Below are positions 43,521 through 54,125 of a stretch of DNA of 64,000 nucleotides, piece by piece (the stretch's first letter is position 1; every line of letters begins with the position of its first letter). The notes beneath the pieces are model-generated. The model saw only the letters and a list, made by a program, of their open reading frames with translations, was not told where the DNA came from and did no database searches. Origin of the DNA: Catenulispora sp. MAP5-51 (GTDB lineage Bacteria > Actinomycetota > Actinomycetes > Streptomycetales > Catenulisporaceae); the NCBI RefSeq assembly GCF_041261205.1, contig NZ_JBGCCH010000002.1, positions 310,001 through 374,000 on the forward strand, in the 5' to 3' direction. The translations under genes and the position numbers were made by a program.

Positions 43521-44456
43521 CAAGACCGCGGCCTCCCCCATCCCCGCCGCCTCGCGAGCGACCCGCCGCGAGTGGGCGGTCACCAGAGCCCGCAGCCGCT
43601 GCTCGGTCTCGGCGTCGGCCGGCGTCACCACCACCAGCCGCTGCTCGGAGGCGTCGGGCGCGGTCAGCATGTCGTACCCCACCGCCAGCACCCCCGCGGT
43701 CGGGTGCGCCACGCGCTTGACCCCGCTGCTGCGCTCGCCGACGGTGTGGTCGTCCCACCAGCCGGCGAAGTCGCGGTGGCCGCCGCGCAGGCGGGCGATC
43801 ACCGCGTGCAGGCGCGGGTCCTCGGGGTACTTCGCGGCGTTGGCCCGCAGCGCCCCGACCGTCTCGCGGGCGATCTGCGCCCAGGACAGCTGGCTCTTGC
43901 GGGTGCCGGGTTCCAGGAACAGCATCAGCGCCGCGTTCGAGGCGGTGCCGTGGCCGAAGCCGTCGCCGAACATGGCGGTCGCCGCCGCGTTGTACGCCAG
44001 GATGTCGAAGCTGTGGTCGAGCACGTACGCCGGCAGCATCGGCATGCCGTCCAGGATCGCGCGCAGCGAGGCGGTCACGCCGGCGCGCCGGTCGGGCAGC
44101 GGCCGCGGGGGCGCCTCGCCCCGGGCCGTCAGGTGCAGGTACTCGCGCTCGACCGGGGACAGGCGCAGCGCCTCGGCCAGGGCGTCCAGGACCGCCGAGC
44201 CCGGGGCGCCGACGCGCCCCTGCTCCAGCCTGATGTACCAGTCGATGCTGACCGCGGCCAGCTCGGCCACCTCCTGCCGGCGCAGGCCCGGCGTGCGGCG
44301 GCGGCCGACGCTGCGCAGGCCCACGTCCTCCGGAGCGAGGCGGCCGCGCATGGCGGTGAGGAACTCCCCGAGCGTGCTTTGCCGGGTGGTACGCGGAATA
44401 CCAGGTTTCGAAGACTCTTCCTGTGATTCCCCGTGGACTCGAAACTCTTGACCCAT
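43512..44456 (-). CDS. XRE-family regulator with MmyB-like ligand domain
   Basis: A 314-aa transcription factor. The N-terminal helix-turn-helix (RRQEVAELAAVSIDWYIRLE) is followed by a MmyB-type ligand-binding domain (LDHSFDILAYNAAATAMFGD, RLRGGHRDFAGWWDDHTV). Such regulators often control an adjacent divergent gene. ATG at 44456 is the best start because it places normal-length sequence before the HTH; its codon shares two bases with the start of the opposing gene. The only later ATG option (MRGRLAPED) is also possible. Confidence 0.85.
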   Translation of the reverse strand: MGQEFRVHGESQEESSKPGIPRTTRQSTLGEFLTAMRGRLAPEDVGLRSVGRRRTPGLRRQEVAELAAVSIDWYIRLEQGRVGAPGSAVLDALAEALRLSPVEREYLHLTARGEAPPRPLPDRRAGVTASLRAILDGMPMLPAYVLDHSFDILAYNAAATAMFGDGFGHGTASNAALMLFLEPGTRKSQLSWAQIARETVGALRANAAKYPEDPRLHAVIARLRGGHRDFAGWWDDHTVGERSSGVKRVAHPTAGVLAVGYDMLTAPDASEQRLVVVTPADAETEQRLRALVTAHSRRVAREAAGMGEAAVLAG

Positions 44457-45054
44457 GATGAAGAAGACGAAGATCGCCGTCGCCGGGGTTGCGTCCGCCG
44501 CCATGTTCGCCGCCGGAGCGGCCACCGCGTACGCCGCCGTCCACGACCGGTTCGGCTACAGCCCGGTCCGCAGCGGCATCCCGAAGGACGCCGCGCACTT
44601 CCATGTCAGCTCCCCCGACCTGGCCGACGGCGGCGTCTTCCCCGCCTCCGAGGTCTGCACCGGGTACACGACCGCGCCCCGGGTGCACTGGTCCGGCGCG
44701 CCGACCGGGACCAAGAGCTTCGCCGTGGAGATGTTCGACCCGCAGGCTCCGACCGGCAGCGGGTTCTCGCACTGGCGCGCCTGGGACATCCCGGCGACCG
44801 CGACGACGTTCGGGGGCCAGGCAGCGCCGCCGGCCGGGACCGTGGTCGGACAGAACGACTTCGGCGACGCGTTCTTCGACGGGCCCTGCCCGCCGGCCGG
44901 CGACGTCGTGCACCACTACGCGATCCGGGTGCTGGCCCTGGACACGGCGAGCATCGGACTGCCGAGCGCCGGGACGAGTACGGCCTATTCGGGATTCGTT
45001 CTGGGCCAGCACACGATCGGGGTCGCGCAGATGGTCGTGAACGCACAGCAGTAG
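44455..45054 (+). CDS. Secreted PEBP-like (YbhB/YbcL) protein
   Basis: A 199-aa protein of the phosphatidylethanolamine-binding / Raf-kinase-inhibitor-like family. A signal peptide (MFAAGAATAYAA) leads to the domain: TTAPRVHWSGAPTGTKSFAV, SHWRAWDIPATATTF, and GPCPPAGDVVHHYAIRVLAL contain the anion-pocket residues. Secreted actinobacterial versions have unknown ligands. Its start codon overlaps the XRE regulator's start head-to-head, so the regulator probably controls it. Confidence 0.88.
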   Translation: MMKKTKIAVAGVASAAMFAAGAATAYAAVHDRFGYSPVRSGIPKDAAHFHVSSPDLADGGVFPASEVCTGYTTAPRVHWSGAPTGTKSFAVEMFDPQAPTGSGFSHWRAWDIPATATTFGGQAAPPAGTVVGQNDFGDAFFDGPCPPAGDVVHHYAIRVLALDTASIGLPSAGTSTAYSGFVLGQHTIGVAQMVVNAQQ

Positions 45055-45104
45055 CGGTAATAGCGGGATCGCGTAACAAAAATCAGCGGTATCTGCCGGA
45101 TGGT

Positions 45105-45135
45105 GGACATTCGGCCGTCTATCGGCCGGATGTCC
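45105..45135. promoter_or_regulatory. 13-bp inverted repeat upstream of the chaplin promoter
   Basis: GGACATTCGGCCG and CGGCCGGATGTCC match at 12 of 13 positions around a 5-nt centre. It ends at the first base of the putative -35 element. It may be the terminator of the PEBP gene or an operator for the chaplin promoter, or both. Confidence 0.55.
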
Positions 45136-45163
45136 GTTACCGGAGTTCCGAAAGTGTCGTTGA
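45135..45163 (+). promoter_or_regulatory. Candidate sigma-BldN promoter of the chaplin gene
   Basis: CGTTAC (45135-45140), 17 bp, CGTTGA (45158-45163). The -10 equals the BldN consensus I recall, and the -35 has one mismatch to CGTAAC. Spacing equals that of the rsbN element. A start around 45170 would give a ~48-nt leader. Chaplin genes are known BldN targets in Streptomyces. Confidence 0.6.
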
Positions 45164-45217
45164 GACCCGAGAGCCGACCTTCGGCTCCTCGAATTCGACG
45201 ACATCTGAGGTACATCC

Positions 45218-46111
45218 ATGCACGCCTTTGTAAGGAAGGGCCTGCTGCTGTCGGCCGCGACCGGCACGCTGGTCATGGGCTACGCCGGCACCGCGGCCGC
45301 GCAGGACTCGGCGACCACGCGCGGGGCCGCCGCGGACAGCCCCGGCGCGGTCTCCGGCAACGTGGCGCAGGTCCCCGCCGACGTCCCGATCCAGGTCTGC
45401 GGGGACGCCGCGGACGCTGCCGCCGCCATGGTGGGCAGCCGCGACAACGACTGTGTGACCGACGACGCCACGGCGAAGGCCGAGGGCGCGGCCGCCGACA
45501 GCCCCGGGGCGATCTCCGGCAACGTCGGCTCGGTCGCGGCCGATGTCCCGGTCCAGGCCTGCGGGCTGGCCGCCGGCGCGGCGGCCGCCGACGTCCAGGC
45601 CGACGACAACGACTGTGTGGACGAGGGCACGCACGCGCTGGCCAAGGGCGCGGCGGCCGACTCCCCCGGGCTGGTGTCCGGCAACGTGCTGCAGGTGGCC
45701 GCCGACGCGCCGGTGCAGGCCTGCGGCGACGCGGTCTCGGTGCTCGGCTTCGACACCGGGGCCAAGGACAACCACTGTGTGAACGGCGGCCCCGAGATGG
45801 CCCCGCCGGTGATGGCGCCCCCGCCGGTGACCGGCCCGCCGCCGGTGATGGGCCCGCCGCCGTCCGAGTGCCCGCCCGGCGCCCCGTGCCCGCAGCCCCC
45901 GCCGGTGACCACGTGCCCGCCGCCGGTGAACCCCTGCCCGCCGCCGCCCCCGGGGCAGTGCCCGCCCCCCGGCTCGGACAACACCTGGTCGCCGGCCGGC
46001 TCCGACACCGCCCCGCCCTCGAACGACGACAGCATGCCCCCGTCCGCGCAGATCCCCGCGCCCTCGATGGACACCCCCGCCCCGGCCATGTCGGCCCCTC
46101 CGGCGGCCTGA
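45218..46111 (+). CDS. Chaplin with three chaplin domains and a Pro/Cys-rich tail
   Basis: A 297-aa secreted protein. A signal peptide (MHAFVRKGLLLSAATGTLVM, cut after AAA) precedes three tandem chaplin domains of ~45 residues: GAAADSPGAVSGNVAQVPAD, GAAADSPGAISGNVGSVAAD, GAAADSPGLVSGNVLQVAAD, each with a pair of Cys. The last ~130 residues are Pro-rich and contain five Cys in repeats such as PCPQPPPVTTCPPPVNPC. No LAxTG sortase signal is seen at the C-terminus. Streptomyces long chaplins have two domains and a sortase site, so this is an unusual form. Chaplins self-assemble into the hydrophobic sheath of aerial hyphae. GAGG before the ATG supports the start. Confidence 0.85.
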   Translation: MHAFVRKGLLLSAATGTLVMGYAGTAAAQDSATTRGAAADSPGAVSGNVAQVPADVPIQVCGDAADAAAAMVGSRDNDCVTDDATAKAEGAAADSPGAISGNVGSVAADVPVQACGLAAGAAAADVQADDNDCVDEGTHALAKGAAADSPGLVSGNVLQVAADAPVQACGDAVSVLGFDTGAKDNHCVNGGPEMAPPVMAPPPVTGPPPVMGPPPSECPPGAPCPQPPPVTTCPPPVNPCPPPPPGQCPPPGSDNTWSPAGSDTAPPSNDDSMPPSAQIPAPSMDTPAPAMSAPPAA

Positions 46112-46251
46112 ACCGCCCGACCTGACCCTTCGGCGGCCGTGAGCGTCGGCCGCCCGTTCCACCGCGTCCAGCAGCGCAACCACGGGGACGCCCCCAGCCG
46201 GAGCAGACGTCATTCCGGAACGGGCCCGTGGTCAGGACACTGGACATGACG

Positions 46252-46286
46252 ACGGCCGCTCACCCGCGTACGGGGTGGGCGGCCGT
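46252..46286. terminator. Terminator of the chaplin gene
   Basis: A 14-bp stem (ACGGCCGC...GCGGCCGT, one G-T pair) with a 7-nt loop, followed by TTGTC on the + strand. It shares sequence with the next hairpin. Confidence 0.75.
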
Positions 46287-46302
46287 TGTCTTCGCGCCGA
46301 AA

Positions 46303-46340
46303 AGCGGCCGCCCACCCCGTTCCCGGGATGGGCGGCCGCT
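46303..46340. terminator. Second hairpin, terminator of clpC
   Basis: AGCGGCCGCCCA and TGGGCGGCCGCT form a perfect 12-bp stem. It is 26 bp past the clpC stop on the minus strand. The stem repeats most of the first hairpin's arm, so one may have arisen by duplication. Confidence 0.7.
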
Positions 46341-46351
46341 CCGTCCTGCTA

Positions 46352-46365
46352 CATCAGGCGCTCCA

Positions 46366-46374
<9 letters not shown>
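46352..46374. repeat. 12-bp duplication at the clpC stop
   Basis: Two 11-bp units CATCAGGCGCT (46352-46362 and 46364-46374) separated by one base. The clpC TGA lies in one copy and a second in-frame TGA in the other. Confidence 0.8.
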
Positions 46375-48921
<2,547 letters not shown>

Positions 48922-49282
48922 TCCTCATCGCTCCCCGGAGCGTCGCGGGCCGACGTTTTGATCGAGATACCGCCTTCGAAGCCGATGCCGTAGCCGATGC
49001 CGTCTTCGAAACAAGTACAGATCGTGCGCTTGCCCTGGTGTGTTGCTAGTTCCGTGCGGTGCCAAACCAGTGTTCCCGCCTGTGGTGGCAGGCGGGCTCG
49101 CAACCGATGCTAGTCCCGCAGTCCCTGGCAGGTGGGGCGACTTCCCCGCTGTCTTCGGGGCGGTCACACCTCCCAGGGCCTTCCGTTGGTCCAACTCGCC
49201 GCCTCTGACGTGGTGTTCCCGGTACCGGGGCCCCAGACCCGAATAGGGTGTACGCCAAGAGCGAACGGGGAGGTCGATCCAG
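48922..49282. other. clpC upstream region
   Basis: A 361-bp divergent promoter region. It holds a hairpin CCCGCCTG-tggtgg-CAGGCGGG (49075-49096) and less GC-rich DNA near 48960-49060 in the clpC leader. I saw no convincing ClgR or HspR box. The + strand gene has GGGGAGG before its ATG. Confidence 0.5.
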
Positions 49283-49882
49283 ATGCCGGACGTGGTCTCC
49301 GTACCGGAAGCCGCGGGGCGCGAGGCGCTGGCCAGGCTGCTGGGATACGGCCAGCCGGCGGTCGCGCCGGGACCGGTCGCGCTGTCCGCCGCCGGCCGGG
49401 TGCTGTTCTACGTCGCCGACGGAGGCGCCGAGGACCTGCCGGAACTGCTGGAATGGCTGGACTGGGGCGGGGTCCGGCTGGACCTGACCGCGGTGGCCGG
49501 TGCCGACCTCGCCGATCCCCCGGTGCGCTGGCTGCACCCCGCCACCGTCCCGATGCAGCGCCCGGGCACGCCCGGCCCTCTGACCCCGGACAGCACGCAC
49601 GCCCCGGACGGCACGCACGCCCCGGACGGCACCGACAACCCGGACAGCACTGACGCCACCGACCAGGTCGGCGGCGTCAACAGCACCGGAAGCACCGGAA
49701 GTACCGGAAACAGCGCAAACACCGGCAGCACCGGAAACAGCGGCGGCGCGCCGGCGGTCGAGCACGTCCCGCGCCGCCCCTCCTACCCGACCCCGGGGTT
49801 GCCCGAGGCCCCGGAGCTGATCGCCCTGCTGGCCACCCTGGCCGCGGCCTGCCACCGGCTGGCGGTGGCCGCCGCGCGCTGA
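49283..49882 (+). CDS. Hypothetical protein with repetitive linker
   Basis: A 199-aa protein I cannot assign. Residues 1-92 look folded (GRVLFYVADGGAEDLPELLE, WGGVRLDLTAVAGA). Residues about 95-150 are low-complexity Asp/Thr/Gly/Ser repeats (THAPDGTHAPDGT, STGSTGSTGNSANTGS). A hydrophobic helix ends it (LIALLATLAAACHRLAVAAA). It sits between clpC and lsr2, like a hypothetical gene in Streptomyces. Confidence 0.7.
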   Translation: MPDVVSVPEAAGREALARLLGYGQPAVAPGPVALSAAGRVLFYVADGGAEDLPELLEWLDWGGVRLDLTAVAGADLADPPVRWLHPATVPMQRPGTPGPLTPDSTHAPDGTHAPDGTDNPDSTDATDQVGGVNSTGSTGSTGNSANTGSTGNSGGAPAVEHVPRRPSYPTPGLPEAPELIALLATLAAACHRLAVAAAR

Positions 49883-49972
49883 GCCCGACCCGGCTGCCCA
49901 CCCGGGCCCGGCCTGCGGCGGGCACCTCCCGTGACGTCGCCGCGGATGCGGTGCGGCCACGTCGGGGAGTTA

Positions 49973-50311
49973 TTAGTGGGCGGCGTTGTAGCGATTCATC
50001 AGGTCGGTCGGAATACGCCCGCGGTCGCTGATTTCCACGCCCTCGACGTTACGCAGCCATTCACGGATGTGCTTGGTGTCGCGGCGGACCGGGCCGGTGC
50101 CGTACTTCCGGCGGCCGGAGGCCGCGGCGGACTGCGCCGTCACCTGCGTCGCGGCGGCGACGTACTTCTCCAGCGCCTTGCGCAATTCCTTCTCATGCGC
50201 CTCGGACAGGTCGATCTCGTAGGACTTCCCGTCGAGGCCGAACTTCACAGTGCTCGCACCCTCGGAGCCGTCGAGGTCGTCGTGGAACACCTCAATGGTG
50301 CGCTTGGCCAT
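49973..50311 (-). CDS. lsr2: Nucleoid-associated xenogeneic silencer Lsr2
   Basis: Lsr2 (112 aa) binds AT-rich DNA and silences foreign genes, the actinobacterial counterpart of H-NS. The N-terminal dimer domain is TIEVFHDDLDGSEGASTV and the C-terminal DNA-binding domain ends in the RGR AT-hook (VEISDRGRIPTDLMNRYNAA). ATG at 50311 gives the standard length. Confidence 0.95.
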   Translation of the reverse strand: MAKRTIEVFHDDLDGSEGASTVKFGLDGKSYEIDLSEAHEKELRKALEKYVAAATQVTAQSAAASGRRKYGTGPVRRDTKHIREWLRNVEGVEISDRGRIPTDLMNRYNAAH

Positions 50312-50410
50312 CGGGCGGCCCGCCTTTCTCCAGTTCTGGGATATACCTCCAGTCAGCAAAGCGCATTCCGGTGGTGAAATCAAATCCCCGGCGGTTGCCG
50401 CGGTGAGGTC

Positions 50411-50929
50411 CTACAAGATCCGCAGCATGCGCGTATTGCCCAGAGTGTTGGGTTTGACCTGCTCCAAGTCCAGGAACTCCGCGACCCCGCCGTCCGGCGA
50501 CTTCGACAGTTCGGCTTCGATCTGCGGCGGGACCGGGACCCCGCTGATCTCGGAGAATCCGTGGGCGGCGAAGAAGTCCACTTCGAACGTCAGGCAGAAC
50601 AGCCGGCGAACACCGATCCGCGCGGCGGTACGGACGAGTTTGTCAAGGATTCGCGCGCCGACTCCCATACCCCGGCATTCCGGGTCCACGGCCAGCGTGC
50701 GCACTTCTGCGAGATCCAGCCAGATCACGTGCAGGGCGCCGCATCCGACCACCCGGCCGTCGCCGTCGTGTTCGGCCACCCAGAACTCCTGGATGTCCTC
50801 GAAAAGCGTGACGTCCGGCTTGTCCAACAGGATGCCTTTGTAACGCCCGAGCAGTTCACGGATCGCGCCGACATCGTCGGTACGGGCCCGGCGCACCGTG
50901 ATATCGGCGGCGGACAGGGAGGTCGTCAT
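50411..50929 (-). CDS. Amino-acid N-acetyltransferase-like GNAT protein
   Basis: A 172-aa GNAT enzyme with VRRARTDDVGAIRELLGRYK and the acetyl-CoA loop RTLAVDPECRGMGVGARILD. The LFCLTFEVDFFAAHGFSEIS segment matches the short ArgA-like acetyltransferases of actinobacteria (N-acetylglutamate synthesis), so that is the best guess. Its start overlaps the flavohaemoglobin-like stop (ATGA), indicating a coupled pair. Confidence 0.82.
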   Translation of the reverse strand: MTTSLSAADITVRRARTDDVGAIRELLGRYKGILLDKPDVTLFEDIQEFWVAEHDGDGRVVGCGALHVIWLDLAEVRTLAVDPECRGMGVGARILDKLVRTAARIGVRRLFCLTFEVDFFAAHGFSEISGVPVPPQIEAELSKSPDGGVAEFLDLEQVKPNTLGNTRMLRIL

Positions 50930-52284
50930 CCGAACAGATCGCTTCTCACGTCGGCGGGGTCGGCCCCGGCGGCGGCCAGGACGCCGAGGCAGGCCTGGAC
51001 CGTGCCGGTCGAGCCGACGGCCACGCCGCCCCACCCGGACAGTGTCCCGCCGTCCGCGAGCCGCTTGACGTACTCGTCCAGATGCTGGGGCAATTCCTCG
51101 GCGGCCCCGAGGTGCACCACGACCGCGTTGCCGTGCGCGGCGGCCAGCTCGACCAGGCGCGCGGCCAGGTAGGAGGCCTCGGCGGCGTCGCCGTCCGGGC
51201 CCTCGCCCCCGGCGGCCGCGGCGGCCTTCGCGGTCTTGGCGGCCTTCTGGGTCTTCTGGGTCTTCTGGGTCTGGGCAGCGGCCGAGTCCGCCTTCGCAGC
51301 GGTGCTCTTGGCGGCCTTCTTCGCGGCGGCCTTCTTGGCGGGCTTGGCGGCGTTGAGGGAGGCACCGACCACGATGTGCACCGGACGGTCGTCCCCGGCC
51401 GCGGCGGCGTCCTCCAGCAGCGCGGCGATGGGGGCCAGGCCGGTGCCGTGCCCGACCGCGATCAGCCGCGAGGCGCCGGCCGGGAAGGCCAGCTCGCCGG
51501 CCGGGGCCGCGATCCGGATGCGGTCGCCGACCTCCAGCTCGTCGTGCACGACGTTGCTCAGCCGGCCGTCGGCGGTGCGCTGGACGTGGAACTCCAGGAC
51601 CGAGTGCTCCGGGTCGGCGGCATCGGTCTCGGGCGCCGCGGCGAAGGAGAAGTCCCGCCAGACCCAGGGCAGCCGGCCGAGCTCGATCGCGGTGTACTGG
51701 CCGGCGCGGTACGGGTACGGGAAAGCGGTGCGGACCCGCAGGCGGACCACGTCCTCGGCCATCCGGTCGATCTCGACGACCTCGGCCTCCCAGTACGCCG
51801 GCCCCTGCGCGTCGGCCTCGGCGGCGATCCCGAGCATCGCCGAGGCGACCATCGTCAGCTCGTCGACCCAGGCGACCGCGGCCTCATAAGTCCAGGCCTC
51901 ACCTATGGTGCGTTCCAAAGCCGTCATCACCGAGCCGGCGAAGGCCCGGTAATGCGGCTCACGGACGCCGTACTTGCGGTACTCCAGCGCGAGCCTGCGC
52001 AACAAAGGCAAGAGCGCGCCGGGCCGGTCCAGGCCGGCGATGACCCGGCCGGCCGCCTCCAGAGTCCGCTCGTCGCGGCGCTTCTCGTCGCCGGCCGCGA
52101 AGTACTTGCGGTATCGAGGATTCGAGGTGAAGAAGTCCTCGTACAAAGAATTGGTAAAAACTTCCGGCCGGGCACTGACGGCGGCGAACCCTTGCCGCAC
52201 CAACGCCAGTGCTTGCGCGCGACCGGCCAGCAGATCGTCGTTGAGGGATTCGCCGTCCACAGCCAGAGCTTCCGTCACGCGCAC
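50926..52284 (-). CDS. Divergent flavohaemoglobin-like protein with a lysine/alanine-rich insert
   Basis: A 452-aa protein with a globin domain (15-155), an FAD domain (WRDFSFAAAPE, RAGQYTAIELG; about 165-265), and an NAD(P) domain (LIAVGHGTGLAPIAALLEDA). Flavohaemoglobins detoxify nitric oxide. Two oddities: the proximal haem His is replaced by Tyr (ALEYRKYGVREPHY, Tyr102), although the B10 Tyr and CD1 Phe positions are kept; and residues about 313-360 in the NAD domain are a histone-H1-like insert (KPAKKAAAKKAAKSTAAKAD, TQKTQKTQK). Both suggest a changed function. The start at 52284 is a GTG without a strong ribosome site; a later GTG is possible. Confidence 0.8.
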   Translation of the reverse strand: MRVTEALAVDGESLNDDLLAGRAQALALVRQGFAAVSARPEVFTNSLYEDFFTSNPRYRKYFAAGDEKRRDERTLEAAGRVIAGLDRPGALLPLLRRLALEYRKYGVREPHYRAFAGSVMTALERTIGEAWTYEAAVAWVDELTMVASAMLGIAAEADAQGPAYWEAEVVEIDRMAEDVVRLRVRTAFPYPYRAGQYTAIELGRLPWVWRDFSFAAAPETDAADPEHSVLEFHVQRTADGRLSNVVHDELEVGDRIRIAAPAGELAFPAGASRLIAVGHGTGLAPIAALLEDAAAAGDDRPVHIVVGASLNAAKPAKKAAAKKAAKSTAAKADSAAAQTQKTQKTQKAAKTAKAAAAAGGEGPDGDAAEASYLAARLVELAAAHGNAVVVHLGAAEELPQHLDEYVKRLADGGTLSGWGGVAVGSTGTVQACLGVLAAAGADPADVRSDLFG

Positions 52285-52333
52285 GACATTAACAGGACGC
52301 TAAGCGGCGCCCGACTCTGATCCCCCCAACCCG

Positions 52334-52549
52334 TCACCCACCACCGCCCGTTGAGGAGCCGCTTCGCGGCACTGACTTTATAGCCGGACCCGAACTGAAA
52401 CGAGGGTCATTCCGCTCGGCTTCCAACTCACGCGCCCGCGCCGCGGCCCGCTTCTGAGGGTTCTGCGACACGACAATGAGCCTGATGACGTAGATGAACG
52501 CTACCGCCACTACGAAGGACGGTACATAAAGGCCCAGATTGCCCATCAT
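52334..52549 (-). CDS. Small single-pass membrane protein
   Basis: A 71-aa protein with one membrane helix (LYVPSFVVAVAFIYVIRLIVV) followed by a basic, disordered tail (NPQKRAAARARELEAERN). No family is recognised. GGGGGAAG precedes the ATG at good spacing. It lies between lysS and the flavohaemoglobin-like gene on the same strand. Confidence 0.65.
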   Translation of the reverse strand: MMGNLGLYVPSFVVAVAFIYVIRLIVVSQNPQKRAAARARELEAERNDPRFSSGPAIKSVPRSGSSTGGGG

Positions 52550-52604
52550 CGTGTCGCTTCCCCCTCGAACTGAAACGAGGTGATAGTCGGTCCCGCCAGA
52601 GTAC

Positions 52605-54125
52605 CTACGCGGGCTTAACGAACGGGAACAGGATGGTCTCCCGGATCAGCCGCCCGGTGAGCGCCATCAGAATCCGGTCGATGCCGGCCCCGATGCCGCC
52701 GGCCGGCGGCATCGCGTACTCCAGGGCCCGCAGGAAGTCCTCGTCCAGCTGCATCGCGTCCGGGTCGCCCCCGGCCGCCAGCAGCGACTGCTCGGTGAAC
52801 CGCTCGCGCTGGTCCACCGGGTCGATCAGCTCGGAGTAGCCGGTGCCGATCTCCGCGCCCCAGCCGACCAGGTCCCAGCGCTCGGCCAGCCGCGAGTCGG
52901 CGCGGTGCGCCCGGGTCAGCGGCGAGACGTCCTTCGGGAAGTCCCGGTAGAACGTCGGCAGCACGGTCTTGTCCTCGACCAGGTGCTCGTACATCTCCAG
53001 CACCACCTGGCCGCGGGTCCAGCCCGGGGCGTAGGGGATCTGCGCGGCGTCGCACAGCTTCTTCAGGGCGCCGATCTCGGTGTCGGCCGAGATCTCCTCG
53101 CCGAGCGCCGCGGAGATCGCGTCATTGACGGTGACCGACTTCCAGTCGCCGCTGATGTCGAACTCCTCGACCTCGCCCTCGGCGTTGAGCCGCCGGGCCA
53201 CCTGGGATCCGAAGATCGCCTCGGCGCCCTCCTGGATCACCTGCTGCGTCAGCTTCTGCATGACGTCGTAGTCGCCGTAGACCTCGTAGGCCTCCAGCAT
53301 GGTGAACTCGGGGCTGTGCGTGGAGTCCGCGCCCTCGTTGCGGAAGTTGCGGTTGATCTCGAAGACCTTCTCGATGCCGCCGACCAGCAGCCGCTTGAGG
53401 TAGAGCTCCGGCGCGATGCGCATGTAGAGCTTCATGTCGTAGGCGTTGATGTGGGTCTCGAACGGCCGGGCGTTGGCGCCGCCGTGGATCGGCTGCAGCA
53501 TCGGCGTCTCGACCTCGGTGTAGCCGCGCTGCGCGAGGCTGGAGCGCAGCGAGCGCACCAGGTCCGAGCGGGTGAAGAGCATCCGCCGCGCGTCGGGGTT
53601 CACGATCAGGTCGACGTAGCGCTGGCGCACGCGCGCCTCGGGGTCGGTCAGCCCCTTGTGCTTGTCCGGCAGCGGCCGCAGGCACTTGGAGGTGATGGCC
53701 CAGCTCTCCACCATGATGGACAGCTCGCCGCGCCGCGATGTGATGATCTCACCGGTGACGCCGACCAGGTCCCCGAGGTCGACGTCGCCCTTCCACTCGT
53801 CGAGCGACTCGGCCCCGAGCCGGTCCAGGGAGAACATCGCCTGGATCTCGAACTCGCCCTCGCGCAGCGTGGCGAAGCAGAGCTTGCCGCCGGTCCGGGA
53901 GAGCACGACGCGCCCCGCGATCCCGGCGCGCTGCCCGGTGGCGGTGTCCGGCTCCAGGTCGCTGTACTCCGCGCGCAGCTCCCCGATGGTCGCGGTCCGC
54001 GGGTACCCGACCGGGTACGGATCCACGCCGCGCTCGCGCAGTTTGTCCAGCTTCTCCCGGCGGATGCGGATCTGCTCGGGAAGGTCGGACTCGGGCTGCG
54101 CCGGAGGCGGGGTGGTTTCGGTCAT
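52605..54125 (-). CDS. lysS: Lysyl-tRNA synthetase, class II
   Basis: LysRS (506 aa) charges tRNA-Lys. The N-terminal OB-fold anticodon domain is GIAGRVVLSRTGGKLCFATL. Class II motifs follow: motif 1 around RRMLFTRSDLVRSLRSSLAQ, motif 2 FEINRNFRNEGADSTHSPEF, motif 3 GGIGAGIDRILMAL. It is a complete, ordinary enzyme. Confidence 0.97.
   Translation of the reverse strand: MTETTPPPAQPESDLPEQIRIRREKLDKLRERGVDPYPVGYPRTATIGELRAEYSDLEPDTATGQRAGIAGRVVLSRTGGKLCFATLREGEFEIQAMFSLDRLGAESLDEWKGDVDLGDLVGVTGEIITSRRGELSIMVESWAITSKCLRPLPDKHKGLTDPEARVRQRYVDLIVNPDARRMLFTRSDLVRSLRSSLAQRGYTEVETPMLQPIHGGANARPFETHINAYDMKLYMRIAPELYLKRLLVGGIEKVFEINRNFRNEGADSTHSPEFTMLEAYEVYGDYDVMQKLTQQVIQEGAEAIFGSQVARRLNAEGEVEEFDISGDWKSVTVNDAISAALGEEISADTEIGALKKLCDAAQIPYAPGWTRGQVVLEMYEHLVEDKTVLPTFYRDFPKDVSPLTRAHRADSRLAERWDLVGWGAEIGTGYSELIDPVDQRERFTEQSLLAAGGDPDAMQLDEDFLRALEYAMPPAGGIGAGIDRILMALTGRLIRETILFPFVKPA

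Noticed and set aside
48922-49282. ClgR or HspR box before clpC
   Set aside because: No sequence close to the known consensus elements was found; only an unexplained hairpin at 49075-49096.
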